Counted from the first letter of the stretch, positions 35,985-48,441 are shown. The stretch is 64,000 bases of DNA from Cotesia glomerata (GCF_020080835.1 NC_058163.1:11387113-11451112); one strand, 5' to 3'. Notes: generated by a model from the sequence alone, not told the origin. Numbers and translations: made by a program.

Positions 35985-38900
35985 ATTGGAGATCCAACCT
36001 TCAATTGTAAGTTATGTGGTGGCATGCCTGGCAAATCTAGTGAGTTCAAAAACTCTGTTGGAAAATTTACAGCTTCAGTGTCATCGCAAACTGTATCAAT
36101 AGATTTATATGATACCAAGTCCCCTGGCAATAACTGTTGTATCTTCAGATTTAAAATGTCAACATCCACATTTTTTGCAGCTAACATTGCTCTTTCTGCA
36201 AGCCACTCGAGATTTATGTAATTCGTGTGTACATCGGGAAATATTTGTTCAATGAGAGCATCTTGCGAATCAATGATTGTGCAGAAATCATTCGCTAATT
36301 TTATGTATCCAGTTTCAGCTATAGTGACTTTTCCATCGCCGATATCTAAGAGTTGTTTTGAGAATGTTTCAGCGGATGGATCTTGAAGCATTTGAACGCG
36401 CATATTTACTTTCAGCTGTACTATTTCAACATTACGCCACAATGTCGATGATTTTAAGCAGGCGTTGATTTCATAGCGTATGTTGAACGTGGAATGACGG
36501 AAAGTGTTTGTCTGAAGTCACCTGAAAGGACTAACAGAGTGCCACCAAATAGTTTGTCGTTGTTTTTAATATCTTTCAATGTCCTGTTCAACGCCTCAAG
36601 CGAATGTTTGTGTGCCATGGTACATTCATCCCAGATGATAATTTTACACTGTTTCAGCACTGTGGCTATGGACGATTGTTTTTTTATGTTGCACACTGCG
36701 TCAGGGTTATTTTGAATATTTAGTGGTAGCTTAAATACTGAATGAGCTGTTCTGCCTCCATCCAATAAAGTTGCCGCAATGCCCGATGATGCAACGGCCA
36801 ATGCGATGCCATTATTGGATCGTATTTTGGCGAGAATTAGCGAAATAAGGAATGTCTTGCCAGTTCCACCTGGTGCATCTAAAAAAAAAGAACGCACCTT
36901 GTCCTGCTGAAACTGCGAGCATAATGTGGTCGTAAATGGTTCTTTGTTCCTCATTCATTAGTAGGACATTGCGAGTAACAATCGCCGCCGTTTCTACAGT
37001 GTTGTACTGCATTTCACGATTCATTTCAGTGTTCATTAAATCAGTTGCACCTCGATTTGGCGAATTCATACCGAAATGACTGAGTGGTAAGTTGGCAATG
37101 ATAATGCAAAAGATCCTCAATAGCAATCAATGCTTCATTGTACATATCGTCGCTGAATGTTATCGCTAGATCGTTACACCGTGTACGATGTTGATGCAAT
37201 ATATCATCAGTCATTGAATCTTTGTGATTATCCCACAATATCTCTGCTCGGGCTGGAAAACATGTAGTCAACACTATAGCGAATAGTAGACGAATTTGTA
37301 TTGCTGTACAGTTCAATGCTGCTTCAGCAAGCATACATTCCCACTGATTGTCATCTTCTAGCAAGCCGAGTGCAAGGCATGCATCTTTATACGTTGTATA
37401 CTGTTGCCCATTCACTTTACGTATATCTTGAAATGACAATGGGCCAGTAACATTAACCAACAATAGTCGAAGATAAAAAGCACTCAGTCTGTCTTGGATT
37501 CACTGTAAATACTCGCCCCAAGGCGTTTGATTTGAATAAATTGGGGCATGCATCAACTGGTGAGCCTTGCTTGCGGGGTATCCATTGTTTTGTTTGAGCC
37601 CATGTGAAATAGCGTGGTACTTGTGAATAGAGTAAAGTACGTGCAAAGGCACCAAAATCATCCGCACGATTACACAATTCAAAAATTCAGTGAGTGTAGT
37701 TTTTGGTGGATTTATAGCACGATCAATCGCTGTCTCGTTCGTGAAATATACACGCTGACCATTTTCAAGATGAACGGCTAACTGAACAACTGCTGGATCC
37801 CGTTCATGAATTGGAAAACCAAAGATACGCCAAACAGCTTCATTGGAGCTGATGTACCGACCTATTTGGTAGAGCGTTATTTCATCGTTTTTATTTACTG
37901 GAGGAGCATTCACATTGGTATTTTCCACTCTAAACACCGCCATGTCACTGCCTTTATGGACATACTTGCAAATGTATTTGATGCTCTTCACAGAACTGCA
38001 GAACTCAACATTAATATGAGCATTGTATGTTTTGCTCAGCAGGGGCGAATATGGCACGACCCAACGATTGTCAATATCAATGTCTGTGTTGCTGATGTTT
38101 TTAATAAATGATTGTCCGCCATTATCTGGATTCCTTCGACGATATATTGGATATCCGTCGACATTTGTGATTGTATCGTTAGTGAAATCTTTAGGGAAAT
38201 TTTTTGTACATTTTCCATCTGACATGCAATGCGATGAACGATTAAAAATACCGCATGGGCCATGAATCATGTTTGCTGTAACAATATCAAACAGCAATTG
38301 ATCAGTAGACGGATCGGGAATTTCTGCAGAAATTATATTATCTATTTCTTCAGGACGGATTTTGTCGATTAACCAAACCAAAATGTGGGCATGAGGTAAT
38401 CCTCGCTTTTGCCACTCAACCGAATACAGCCAGCAACGTGTGGGACCGAATACATGTGATTTAGTAATAAAATTTATTAATGACTTCAGCTTTTGTCTAA
38501 ACACACGTGCTGTAATGTCATGACGATGTATTGCATTTTGGCCAGGCAACAGCAAAGATGTAATCTCTGGCCATTTTGGATTACATGTGAACGTGATAAA
38601 TAAACACGGTCGCCCATATTCGCGCACGAAAGTCAGAGCATCCTGTATATACTCTTGCATATGACGTGGACTGCCTACGTACGATGATGGTAGAATGACA
38701 GAGTTACCAATTTCGGCGGCGTCGGCGTTGTTGACAATAGCGTCTCGCAAGTGAATGTACTCTTCCACACGTAGCTTGAGTTGATTATATCGTAAGTATC
38801 GTAGTCGTTCGCCTTCTATCTTCGCGTACATGTCGACCATGAATTGTTGACAAAGCTCTCGAAATCGTAGAATGACGTTATCCAGCCCGCGTCTAATCAT

Positions 38901-40205
38901 CAATCTATACGCATAATAATCCTTCGAGCTAACGTTCTTGTTTGTTTCGGCTCCTGTAATAATATATTCATAAATATTAATTTAAGTTAATTGCGTTTAA
39001 TAATTTAATTGTTTTGTTAAAAGTGTAATAATCAAATTCATAATAAATGAAGTACCTGATACGGGATCTCGTTGTTTAATATTTATGCTATATCCGTCTT
39101 GTCCCTTCCAGAAGATTAGCGGATATTGGAGAGCGTCATATGAACGGTGTGTATCAGCAATGAACTGAAGATTATTATTTCTCCTACGAATCACAATTTC
39201 TCGTGCACCTGTACGATCGCCAACCATGATTCCAGCAACGTCGTCAGCAACAGGTGCATTGAATCTACGAATGTGTTCTCCAGCTGGTGTTTTATCAGGA
39301 TTAATAACAATAGCGTGATTATCGCTTTCTAATTTGTGCATGTGGGATTTGAATATTTTCAACAATTCATTATGCTCATTCAATAGAGCATCCAGCTCGC
39401 TGACGATGCGTCTAGTAAAGAATGAATCAAGGTTATTGTAGCCACAATGTGCGTCCACCCGATTGGCTAGTGCGCTTCCGGAGTCCTCGCCGCCTATAAA
39501 GTAGATTTGTAAAAATTTATGTGGTTCGTTTGGCATTGGCAGCGATGAGCCTATTTTATGATAAACTTGGCCTCTGATTTTAAATGTAGAATTGTATTGT
39601 TAACCATTTGCATTAGTATTTTGAACTATTTCTGTTGCTCCGAACGATGTCATTTGAAAGCATGAGTTGAATGTTCGAATGGACTTCAGGAACACGTTAG
39701 AATCTGGATCTGTGCCGATAAGCAAACCGTTCAATGGTTCCGGTGGTGTTTCAATTACAGGTAGTTGTACCTTCCCTGACGCGCAACACATCCCGGCTGG
39801 TTCATTTTTGAATTTCAAAGCATGACAATACGGGCATTCTTTGTCCATAGCACCAATTACTTCTTTTGAATGAGCATAATATTCAATATCGGGCTCATAC
39901 TGGAATGCTAGACGCAGAAATGATGTAGCTACAAATGCTCGATGTGCCTGTTGGCGTTGTTGGTCATTCACTCTGCGTCTATTGACAGTAAAACGGTGTG
40001 ATTGTCGTAGTTCTAATCTAATGACTTCATTGCGTTCAGCTTGTGTATCGTCTGATTGTTCTTGACGCAATTGCGCCATTCTCACACGCGCTCCAGTATT
40101 TTCTTCCTGAACTTGTTCTTCGGTTCTTTGGGCTCTTCTATTTCGAATGCTTCTAGATTTATTTGTATCACGGCTCAAATTGGCCCCTTTGCATTTTGTT
40201 GGCAT
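35985..40205 (-). pseudogene. Helitron Rep/helicase, N-terminal and central part
   Basis: Reads from MPTKCKGANLS at 40205 through a zinc-finger-like CPYCHALKFKNEP...CC, then QVYHKIGSSLPMPN, and the replicase domain with FITFTCNPKWPEI, the HUH-type motif GLPHAHILVW and the two-tyrosine motif YICKYVHKGSD. The PIF1 helicase follows with Walker A DAPGGTGKT, Walker B IIWDECTMAH and LVLSGDFRQTL. A 102-nt GT-AG intron (38954-39055) restores SG/AETNKNVSSKDYYAYRL. Breaks: a stop at about 39600, and frameshifts near 37680, 37460, 37120, 36890 (in a T run) and 36480. Rep nicks and rejoins DNA and the helicase unwinds it. Clearly non-functional now. Confidence 0.85.
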
Positions 40206-42124
40206 TGTTCACTGTACAATACAAAACACACATGAATAGAACTGATTGAATTATTTAATTATTATATTTAATTATTATATTAATCATTTATTTTATCTTT
40301 GATTACATTAAATATACATGTAAAAATTAAATAGTTTCATGAAAGCGAAAAATTTTATGTTTCTTAATTATATCGAAAATATATATTGTTAGAAATAGTG
40401 AAAAAAAAATTCTGTCGAAGTTAGAGCTCTTATAAGTACACAAAAAAAAATTTCTCAATTGTAATAAAAATCTAACTTTCACCGAATTCGTTTTTCACCA
40501 TTCCCAACAATATTTTCGTTATAAATAAGAAAGAATAATTTTTGATTTTATAATAAACGTAAAAAATAATTTATACTTACAACTCAATAGCCGTTGTTTG
40601 CGGGAACTCGTGACACGTGTTGAGTATTTTAGAGGTTATGTAAGTCACTTAATTAACTGATCGTGCGATTTACACTCAAAATTAATAATTTTACTAGAGT
40701 TATGTACGCGCGCAAGCGCGCGCCTAATTATAAAGTATATGTATTATCTTTATGCTTATGATGTATTCTACCAATCACATCATGAATAAATTTGATGCAA
40801 CAAACAGTTCATCTCAATTTTAGATTTAAAAAAATGCTTATGGTTATTCGATCAATCACATCACGAATAAAATAATGCCATATACATTTTAATACAAAGT
40901 TGTTTTTTTTTCTAATAACAAGTATCTGAAGTGTAAAAATTAATATTAATTGCACGATTAGATTAGTTATAAGAAATTTTTAGATAAAACATTTTTATAG
41001 TCGTTTTTGTATTGATTAATGACGTCTATAAGTTAAGTAAAGGAAAGTGCGTGTTTGGAAATTAATGGATGTTTATATCCTTTAAATCCTTTAAAGTAAT
41101 CCTTTAAATTAAAATACATGAAAGTCTTGAAGTTAGTCAAAGGTCGAAACTCGCACAAAACGGGCCATGATTCATTATTGGTTAAAATTTAGGCACGCAC
41201 GTAGCGCGCTATTCGAATTTCTAGTATTTTTATTATAATTCAACGGAAATTTGACGGGAAACAAAAGAGTAAACGCGAAATGACGAGTTTGTATGTGTGT
41301 GTGATTCTGTGTCTGTCTGCTTGTGTGTATGTATGTATGTGTGTTTGAGTGTGATCTTAAGATGAAGAGAGAGGGACAGAAGACAAATAGTATATTACAA
41401 TGACACTCGATGTTTTTCTTATTGAGTGTCTGTACATAATATTGTTTAATTTTATGTTTATGGGTCATTCCACCAAATAAGAACATTTTTACGGGGCGAC
41501 CCTCGCGGATTATGTTTAAAATTTATGGAGGTGTTCTCTATAATAAGAAATAAATTACCTACAAGTTTCAGCCCTTAATATGTAGCGGTTCTGGAGTTAT
41601 GATTTTTTGAAATTTTGAAAAAAAATTTTTTTTAACTTTTTTTTTAATTTTTCTGATGAGGAAAACTTTTTTATTAAAATCCACGAAAAATCTTATCTTG
41701 TCGGAAAAATTCTCAGCTTTTGAATGAAAATATCTATTTTATCATAAACACATCAGAAGACCCTTTGAAATCCAATTAAAGTGGAAAAATTGATTTTTCT
41801 TGGTGTGCGGTGCAAGGTACATCCAATTTGACTTTTTTTTCTGAAAGATCAGAGTTTTTTACACAAAATATATGGTTTTCACGATGTGCATATTTTTTGT
41901 TCAATCACAATTAAATTAAACGTTATATCGGCTAAGCGTTATACGATTATTCGGGATAGTAAAATAATTTTCTGTTAAATATTTAAAATTTCAAACTGCT
42001 CGTTAAAAAATTGAGTTTATACAATGCAGATGGCGCTCTTAACTACGATTCCATTTTCTTATTTAGGATGTAATTTTCCAAAATTTTCGAGAAATACTGA
42101 TTGGATTATGGAAACTTAATCAAT
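40206..42124. other. Helitron 5' flank and spacer
   Basis: Probably includes the 5' untranslated part and 5' end of the Helitron, which I cannot place. Notable phrases are GCGCGCAAGCGCGCGC at about 40711-40726 and CACGCACGTAGCGCGCTA near 41200. From 41461 the sequence GGGTCATTCCACCAAATAAG begins a degenerate repeat-like stretch. No gene seen. Confidence 0.4.
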
Positions 42125-42137
42125 TTATAAAAATTTA

Positions 42138-43066
42138 TTGAATAAATTGATTTGTAATAATCCAACGGAATCGTGCTTCTTCGGTTTTAATAGATGTCCA
42201 AACAATGAAGAAATCATTAATTACTTTCATCCATCGTTTAAAGAATTTGATGTAAATGAAATCGAATTTAAAATGTGGACATCAACCGATCGATGTACCA
42301 TTGTAAACGTTATTTCGGATTCCGATGACTTTATTGATACCTTAGCGACGCAACTTGAGAAACTTTTAAAACATGACTTTATAGTAAAAATACAAAGTCG
42401 GTTTTTCCCTAATGCGAAATTAAATTTGAAGAGTGGTGAATTAGCGGTAGTTTTTAACTTGGTAGAAAATTGCGTTTGTTGTGCAGGAAGCTGCTCAAGG
42501 CTATCATTAGAATAATGACCAAGCTACTATATTTCAAATGGTGGTTTACTAAAACGAAAATGATACTATTAAGCATTTAGGCTTAGTTGGTATATCAGAT
42601 TGCCTTAAACATGACACAGTTTTGATTTATTTATTTCAAGAACAATTGATTTCTTTTTTAAGAGAAAAATTTACTGTTATTGAAAGGATTTTTTACTTCT
42701 CAGATGGAGCACCTCAGCAATTTAAAAATAAAAAAACATACTAATTTATGTTAATATTATGCTGACTTTAGAATCATCGTTGAGTGGCATTTTTTTGAGA
42801 CTGCCCATGGCAAAGGACCATGCGATGGGCTTGTAGGTCCAGTAAAACGACATGCTGCTAGAGCTTGATTACAAATGGAAAATAAAAAACATATACTGGC
42901 ACCACAAGATTTTAATTCCTGGGCAATCAAGAATTTTACAGGCGTTGATTTTACTTTCATAACGAATGATGATTATTTAGACAAAAAAAATGTGTTAGAC
43001 GTACGATATTCTTTATCAAAAACGGTAAAGGGTACACAGACATTGCACACTTTTACCGATAAATGA
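42138..43066 (+). pseudogene. relic of a transposon-associated gene with FSDGA and HGKGPCDG motifs
   Basis: The first piece (42138-42515) begins MNKLICNNPTESCFFGF and includes WTSTDRCTI. Further pieces in shifting frames read SDCLKHDTV, IYLFQEQLISFLREKF, FYFSDGAPQQFKNKK, WHFFETAHGKGPCDG and VKRHAARA, ending GTQTLHTFTDK at 43066. I recognise this string as a widespread, poorly characterised repeat-borne protein of insects and cnidarians. FSDGA and HGKGPCDG may mark a DDE-like nuclease core, but that is inference. Several stops and frameshifts; not functional. It is abutted by the retrotransposon at about 43149. Confidence 0.5.
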
Positions 43067-43187
43067 TAAAATTGGATATGCTCTTATTAAAACTGTATCA
43101 ACATCTGAAAAAAGGTCAAAAATAAAAGTATTTTAATTATAATAATGTTCATCAACCGAAGAACTTAAAGACTTTTTAAAACATGAG

Positions 43188-43943
43188 ATGACTAGCTTGA
43201 GAAATGATGTCAAAGATGATATCAAAAGTGAACTTACAACCGTAATTGCTAATGTTGAAGGACTTAAAAATCAAGTTCAGTCATTCTTGGAACAATTTAA
43301 TAATCGTCTGTGTATTATTGAAGACAAAGTTAGAAATTGTGAAGCACGTCATACGAATAGTACCAATACATTATTATTATATGATGAAAGAATCACTAAA
43401 CTTTCGGACAAAATATCTAACATTCAAACTAGTAATGATAGTGATTCTATCCTGCATGAAGTGGAAGATCGTCTGGCTAGAAGGAACAATGCATTGTTCC
43501 TAGGCATCGAGGAACAGTCAGCAGCCTCAACTATGGAACGCAAATCAATGGACCTTACTAGAGTACAAAATATTTGTGACTCTCTGAATGTCAGCTATGA
43601 AGTCTCTTACTGCACGAGGATTGGTAAATACTCATCTAATTTGCTACATCCTAGACCTATAAAAGTCACTTTTACAGAACACACTTCTGTTAACCAGATC
43701 ATATTGGGTCTCTTAAAAGCGAAAAGGGCAATAAACCCTCTGATGTCAGTACAGAATATTTCCATTGTGCACGATCGCACGGAGCTACAAAGGAACGAAC
43801 TAAAGAAAATACGCCAACTTCTCAACGATCGGACAGCAGCAGAAGAACAGAATTTGAGGATTGTAACACGAAATGGGAGAATGATGATAGTCAAGGAACG
43901 TCAAAATATTTTAGCCTCGACGCCGAAGGATACAACTCCTTAA
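43188..43943 (+). CDS. retrotransposon ORF1 protein
   Basis: 251 residues from the first Met; the frame is open about 13 codons further back. The N-terminal half is coiled-coil-like (repeated hydrophobic positions, LKNQVQSFLEQFNNRL). The C-terminal half has the layout of LINE ORF1 RNA-binding proteins: RRNNALFLGIEE, a conserved R-x-G (RIGKYSSN), RPIKVTF, then DRTELQRNELKKIRQLL. Such proteins coat the element's RNA. It ends in TAA at 43941-43943, directly in frame with the next coding part. Confidence 0.65.
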   Translation: MTSLRNDVKDDIKSELTTVIANVEGLKNQVQSFLEQFNNRLCIIEDKVRNCEARHTNSTNTLLLYDERITKLSDKISNIQTSNDSDSILHEVEDRLARRNNALFLGIEEQSAASTMERKSMDLTRVQNICDSLNVSYEVSYCTRIGKYSSNLLHPRPIKVTFTEHTSVNQIILGLLKAKRAINPLMSVQNISIVHDRTELQRNELKKIRQLLNDRTAAEEQNLRIVTRNGRMMIVKERQNILASTPKDTTP

Positions 43944-46856
43944 ACTCTACCTCAACAAACCTATCTATTTATTTATTATCAAAATGTTAGAGGACTTAAT
44001 ACCAAACTGGATAATATTTATTGTAAAACTTATGTAGCTGAGTATGATTTTTATGCATTTTCTGAAACCTGGCTTAAACCAGGCGTCCTTAATAGCGAAA
44101 TTTTTAATAAAAATTACTTTGTTTTTAGGTGTGATCGACGTAAGGAGTTCAGGAGGTCGGGTGGAGGTGTTCTTATTGCCTGCAGAAGTACACTTAACGT
44201 ACTACAAATTAACTTTGATTATATTCTACAACTCTTCCCTCAAATTGAGATTGTGGGAATATTTTTTACAAATAAGAGTATTAAGATTCATTTAGTAAAC
44301 ATCTACATTCCACCAGACCTGCAGGTGCATATCTACTCTGACCTCCTAGAGCTTCTTTCGTCTCACCCTCTTATGGATGCTGGAGTACTGTTCCTGTTAG
44401 GAGATTTCAATTCACCGGGCTTTATTGATTCCTCTGTCGGTGGTTTGGATATGAAGGCAGATTTACTTAACAGTTTTTTATTGCTTAATAACATTAAACA
44501 ACATAATGAGGTGCTGAACACACATGGTAGAATACTCGACTTGGTTTTCTCATCTACTGACTGTATGGTTGTTGAGGAATTATCTCCCTTAGTCAAGATT
44601 GATCCTTATCACCCAGCATTAAGGATCACGGCCCAAATAACACTGGTAAGACCTAAACTTACTATCAAAAAGTCCTTGGGAGCTTTTAATTTCCATAAAT
44701 ATGATAAACTAAGTCTTATAACTGAGCTTGAGCTTATAAGTTGGGAACCTTTATATGAACTCGATACACCTGACGACAAGTGCAACTACCTGGATAATCA
44801 ATTAGAATTAGCCTTCTCTAAAGCTATATCTAGCAATAAAAACACATTATATAAATCTACTAAGTATCCACCCTGGTTTACCTCTGATATTATATACGAT
44901 TGTAAGATGAAAGAAATACTTCGCCTTAAATACAAAAAATCACTTAGTTCATCACTATACATACTTAATCAATACAAACACCTTAGGAAAGTTCTAAAGT
45001 CTAAAATCAAACTAGCCTATAATAATTATATAAAACTTACTGAAAACCAATTACTTAAAGATCCTAAGTCTTTCTGGAAGCACATTAAATCTAAATCAGC
45101 GAATAATCATTTACCAAATAGCTTCTTCTTATCAGGTAGTTATACTGATGACTCACAATCAATTGCTGCTGCATTTGCTAAATTCTTCAGTAGTGTTTAT
45201 GAACGACTTGATAGCGAAGTTTTCTCTAATTTTACAAATTGTAATATTGAACTTATGGATAGTATTGAGCTACCTTCTGAACTTGATATAAAGAGATGTA
45301 TTAATAAATTACCCAATAAAATGTCGGCTGGGATCGACGGCATACCGTGTAAAATTGTCAAAAAATGCTCTAATTCTTCAATCTTACCACTGAAAATAAT
45401 ATTTCATGACTGCTTAACAAAAGGTATCTTTCCGGACATCTGGAAGACTGCTAAAGTATGTCCAATCCACAAATCGGGTGAAAATACCAATATAGAAAAT
45501 TATAGACCCATTTCAATTATACCAGCTTTTGCCAGAATATTTGAAATGATAATATATGATTTATTAATGTCTTATTTTGTCCCAAACATAACCTCTTGCC
45601 AACATGGATTTCTGAAGAAGAGATCGGTGGTTACTAACCTACTTCCTTACACACAATTTATTGCTGATAACATGTCGAATGGTAAACAGGTTGATGTTAT
45701 TCATACTGACTTCTCAAAAGCCTTTGACAAGGTTGACATCTCAATATTAGTGGAAAAAATAATTAGCATTGGAATACCTGAACAACTAAGCAACCTAATT
45801 ATATCCTACTTTACTTATAGAAAAAACATTGTTCTTTACAATGGTTTTCTATCTCCAGTATACATTTCAACTTCGGGTGTCCCTCAAGGATCAAACCTTA
45901 GACCTTTACTTTTTACTATATTTATAAATGATATTGGGTTCTTATTATCAGTGTTCCTAGACCTTTTTGCAGATGATGCTAAACTATATATAACCATCAA
46001 TAGCATCTATGACTGTACTTATTTACAAGACAATCTGAATGTCTTCGTTAAATGGTGCAGTGACAACAAACTTCTACTCAATAGGACTAAATGCAAAGTT
46101 ATTTCTTTTAATAAAACTAAACATCCAATTATATATAATTATAACATTGACGGACTGACCTTAGTTAGAGTATCAGTAGTAAATGACCTTGGTGTACTTT
46201 ACGATTCTAAACTAACCTTTACAGATCATTACTCTAACTTAATCTGATCTTCCATGAAGGCACTAGGCTTTATCATACGAACATCCAAAAAATTCAGAAA
46301 CTTAAATACTATAAGAACATTGTACATTGCACTTGTCAGACCCAAGCTTGAGTTTGCGTCAGTTGTATGGTCACCAGCATATAAGACTCATATAAACAAT
46401 ATAGAAAGAGTACAACGAAAATTTGTCAAATTCTTTTCATTCAAAAAGCACGGTATTTATCCAGCTAGAGGTTTCGACTATCTTGCCATGTGTGTCGACG
46501 CAAATCTTTTAACTTTGGAAGAGAGAAGGACTTGCACTTCCATGTTCCTTGTAACTAGTATTCTAAGTAATAAAATTGAATGCCCTAGATTTCTGGAACT
46601 TATTCCTATATTGATACCTCAGAGATTATTACGCTCTGATATGCCTTTCTATCCACCACGTCTGAGGAACAATTTTTCTCTCTCAATACCTATCATAAGA
46701 CTTATCAGAGCTTGTAACGACATAGTCCAACAATGTAGTGAACTTGACTTCTCATCGCCTATTTCTGCCAATATACTGGCATCTATTATTGTAAGAACTA
46801 GACATACAGATAACCGTACTCCAGCATCTTCATCTTCAGCTTCTTTTGCTCACTAA
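43944..46856 (+). CDS. retrotransposon ORF2: endonuclease and reverse transcriptase
   Basis: Starts in the same frame right after the ORF1 stop, with no Met codon for over 100 codons. The apurinic-type endonuclease shows YQNVRGL, FSETWL, GGGVLI, NIYIPP, LGDFNSPG and DLVFSS. The reverse transcriptase shows NYRPISIIPAFARIFE, QHGFLKKRS, TDFSKAFDKVD, GVPQGSNLRPLLF, FADDAKLY and LGVLYDSKLTF. It then continues through GFIIRTSKKFRNL and LVRPKLEFASVVWSP to a stop at 46856. One in-frame TGA at 46245-46247 interrupts it. The GPLLF motif reads RPLLF, a change in a usually fixed position. The enzyme would copy element RNA into a nicked target. Confidence 0.85.
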
Positions 46857-47268
46857 TTTCACCAAATTACCAGATACCAAGTCCTTGTAAATATTGTATA
46901 ATGAAAATATAAATATTAACTACCCTAACACTATTTTGAAGCTATATTATGAATTATATATTGTTAATAATGAATTTAAGAACTATTTGTTACAATTACA
47001 TATAACTATTATATGCCAAATTAGGATTAATTATTGTTATCTTAATACTAAGACGTATATAATATTGTAACACCGAAAAACTTTAACTCTATTTTCATAT
47101 AATTCTTTTCTTTTTATATATATACCAAATGCTATTATATTTAACATTATTATTTTGGCTACATGCGCCCCTCACATTTACGTCAATGTAACTATCTGTA
47201 ACTTTACAATTGGCCCTACAGGGCTGTTAGGTTTATAAATAAAGAAATAATAATAAATAAATAAATAA

Positions 47269-47977
47269 TTGTGAAAGGGTAAGTCAAATAATAAGCAAAT
47301 GAATACAACATAATATTAAGTCACTGTTTTCTATAATACCCTGATAAAAGGATTTATTACCTATTTAATTTATTAAATTTATAATTAATATTTTTAACAT
47401 TCAATAAATATTTATTTGGGAAGAAAGTACATTTATTAATTGTTAATAAGTATTAATTAATAGTTAACAAATATTTATGACACAAATATCTATAGTATTC
47501 AAACAAATATTTGTAATTAATATATATTTTGTTTAGTGAATTTGTTCTGCTTGCACTGTCATATGATATGAAGATTACTTATGAACAAAAATCATCTGTT
47601 GCAGATTTTTTATACATATATTATGTCATTTATATATTAAAACGTTAATTTATTTTGTAAATTTAATTATTATCATGTATTTCAGCTATAGAGTGATAAA
47701 ATGTGTCTACAGAAATTGCTAATCTTGTTTTTTATATTAACTAAATATTTGTTGGCAGTTAACAATTATTCATTAACCATTAATAAATATTTATTAACAA
47801 TTTGTAAATTGTACTTAATAAATTACTTATTGACTGTTCATAAATATTTATTAAATCCTATGATGTTAAAAATCATTTATTAACAGTTGATAAAGCTTAT
47901 CAAAAATAAACAAATTTTTTCTATCCGTTTCCCAGTTTTTCAACTTCATTTATTTATATGTTCTATAATACAGTCAG
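47269..47977. other. spacer with TTAATAAATATTTATTAA-type repeats
   Basis: Contains inverted AATAAATATTTATT units and CATTAACCATTAATAAATATT, which also appears near 3715-3735 in Cad99C intron 3, so this may be an AT-rich MITE (about 47340-47910). No gene recognised. Confidence 0.35.
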
Positions 47978-48441
47978 CAATGTCAAAAAGCTGCAGGGCC
48001 AATTTGAGTTGTCGAACGAGCCGTTTCAGAGCCAAGTAAGATTTAAGAGCACGAAGATAAGCAGACAAATTCAAGAAGACAATGCAAATTTGCGTGCAAG
48101 AATGTCACAGTTACGTGAACACGATCACCAAGAGAACACGAGATGAACGAAATCAACGAAGACAACTAGAACGAAGACAAAGTCGCGGATTCATAGTCGA
48201 CAGACGTAGAAGAATTGACAACAACAACAAGTTCATCGAGCATTTCTGTCAGATTCACTTCGACTAGCATTCCAGTCACAAATCCTGATGTTGAATATTA
48301 TGCTCATTCCAAAGTGGTTGTGGTACTTTGTAGAAGAATGCCCGCATTGTCATGCACTTAAATTCAAAAATGAGCCACTTGGGATGTGTTGCTCATCAGG
48401 AAAAGTACAACTAACCGAAATTGAAACACCACCTGAGCCAT
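47978..48441 (+). pseudogene. Helitron N-terminal fragment
   Basis: Broken frames read MSKSCRANLS, ISRQIQEDNANLRARMSQLR, ERRQSRGFIVDRRRRID and then CPHCHALKFKNEPLGMCC with VQLTEIETPPEP. These match the start of the Helitron protein at 40205-39600 in order. It is frameshifted at least three times and is cut by the assembly gap at 48442. After the gap the Helitron sequence does not obviously resume. Confidence 0.7.

Larger units (their letters stand above)
30670..40205 (-). mobile_element. decayed autonomous Helitron, split by another transposon
   Basis: The minus-strand 3' end reads AACGTTTGCCGGGTCAGCTAG followed by T, with the CTAG at 30670-30673: a canonical Helitron 3' terminus. Upstream on the minus strand lie the rolling-circle replicase and PIF1-like helicase segments. 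The helicase is interrupted by the ISL2EU insertion at 31303-35984. The 5' terminus is not identified; it lies somewhere above 40205, possibly beyond 40700. Several frameshifts and a stop show it is dead. Confidence 0.8.
43149..47268 (+). mobile_element. non-LTR retrotransposon (CR1/Jockey-like), nearly intact
   Basis: Coding for ORF1 and an endonuclease-reverse transcriptase is followed by a 3' UTR and a tail of TAAA/TAATAA-type repeats at about 47230-47268, just after a small hairpin GCCCT-ACA-GGGCT. The left boundary at about 43149 is where the ORF1 frame opens directly next to the older relic, suggesting a 5'-truncated insertion. No target duplication could be fixed. Confidence 0.75.

Noticed and set aside
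41175..41486. 103-codon open frame on the minus strand
   Set aside because: Includes a GT-rich simple stretch and no domain; no similarity to the Helitron replicase or any host protein I recognise.
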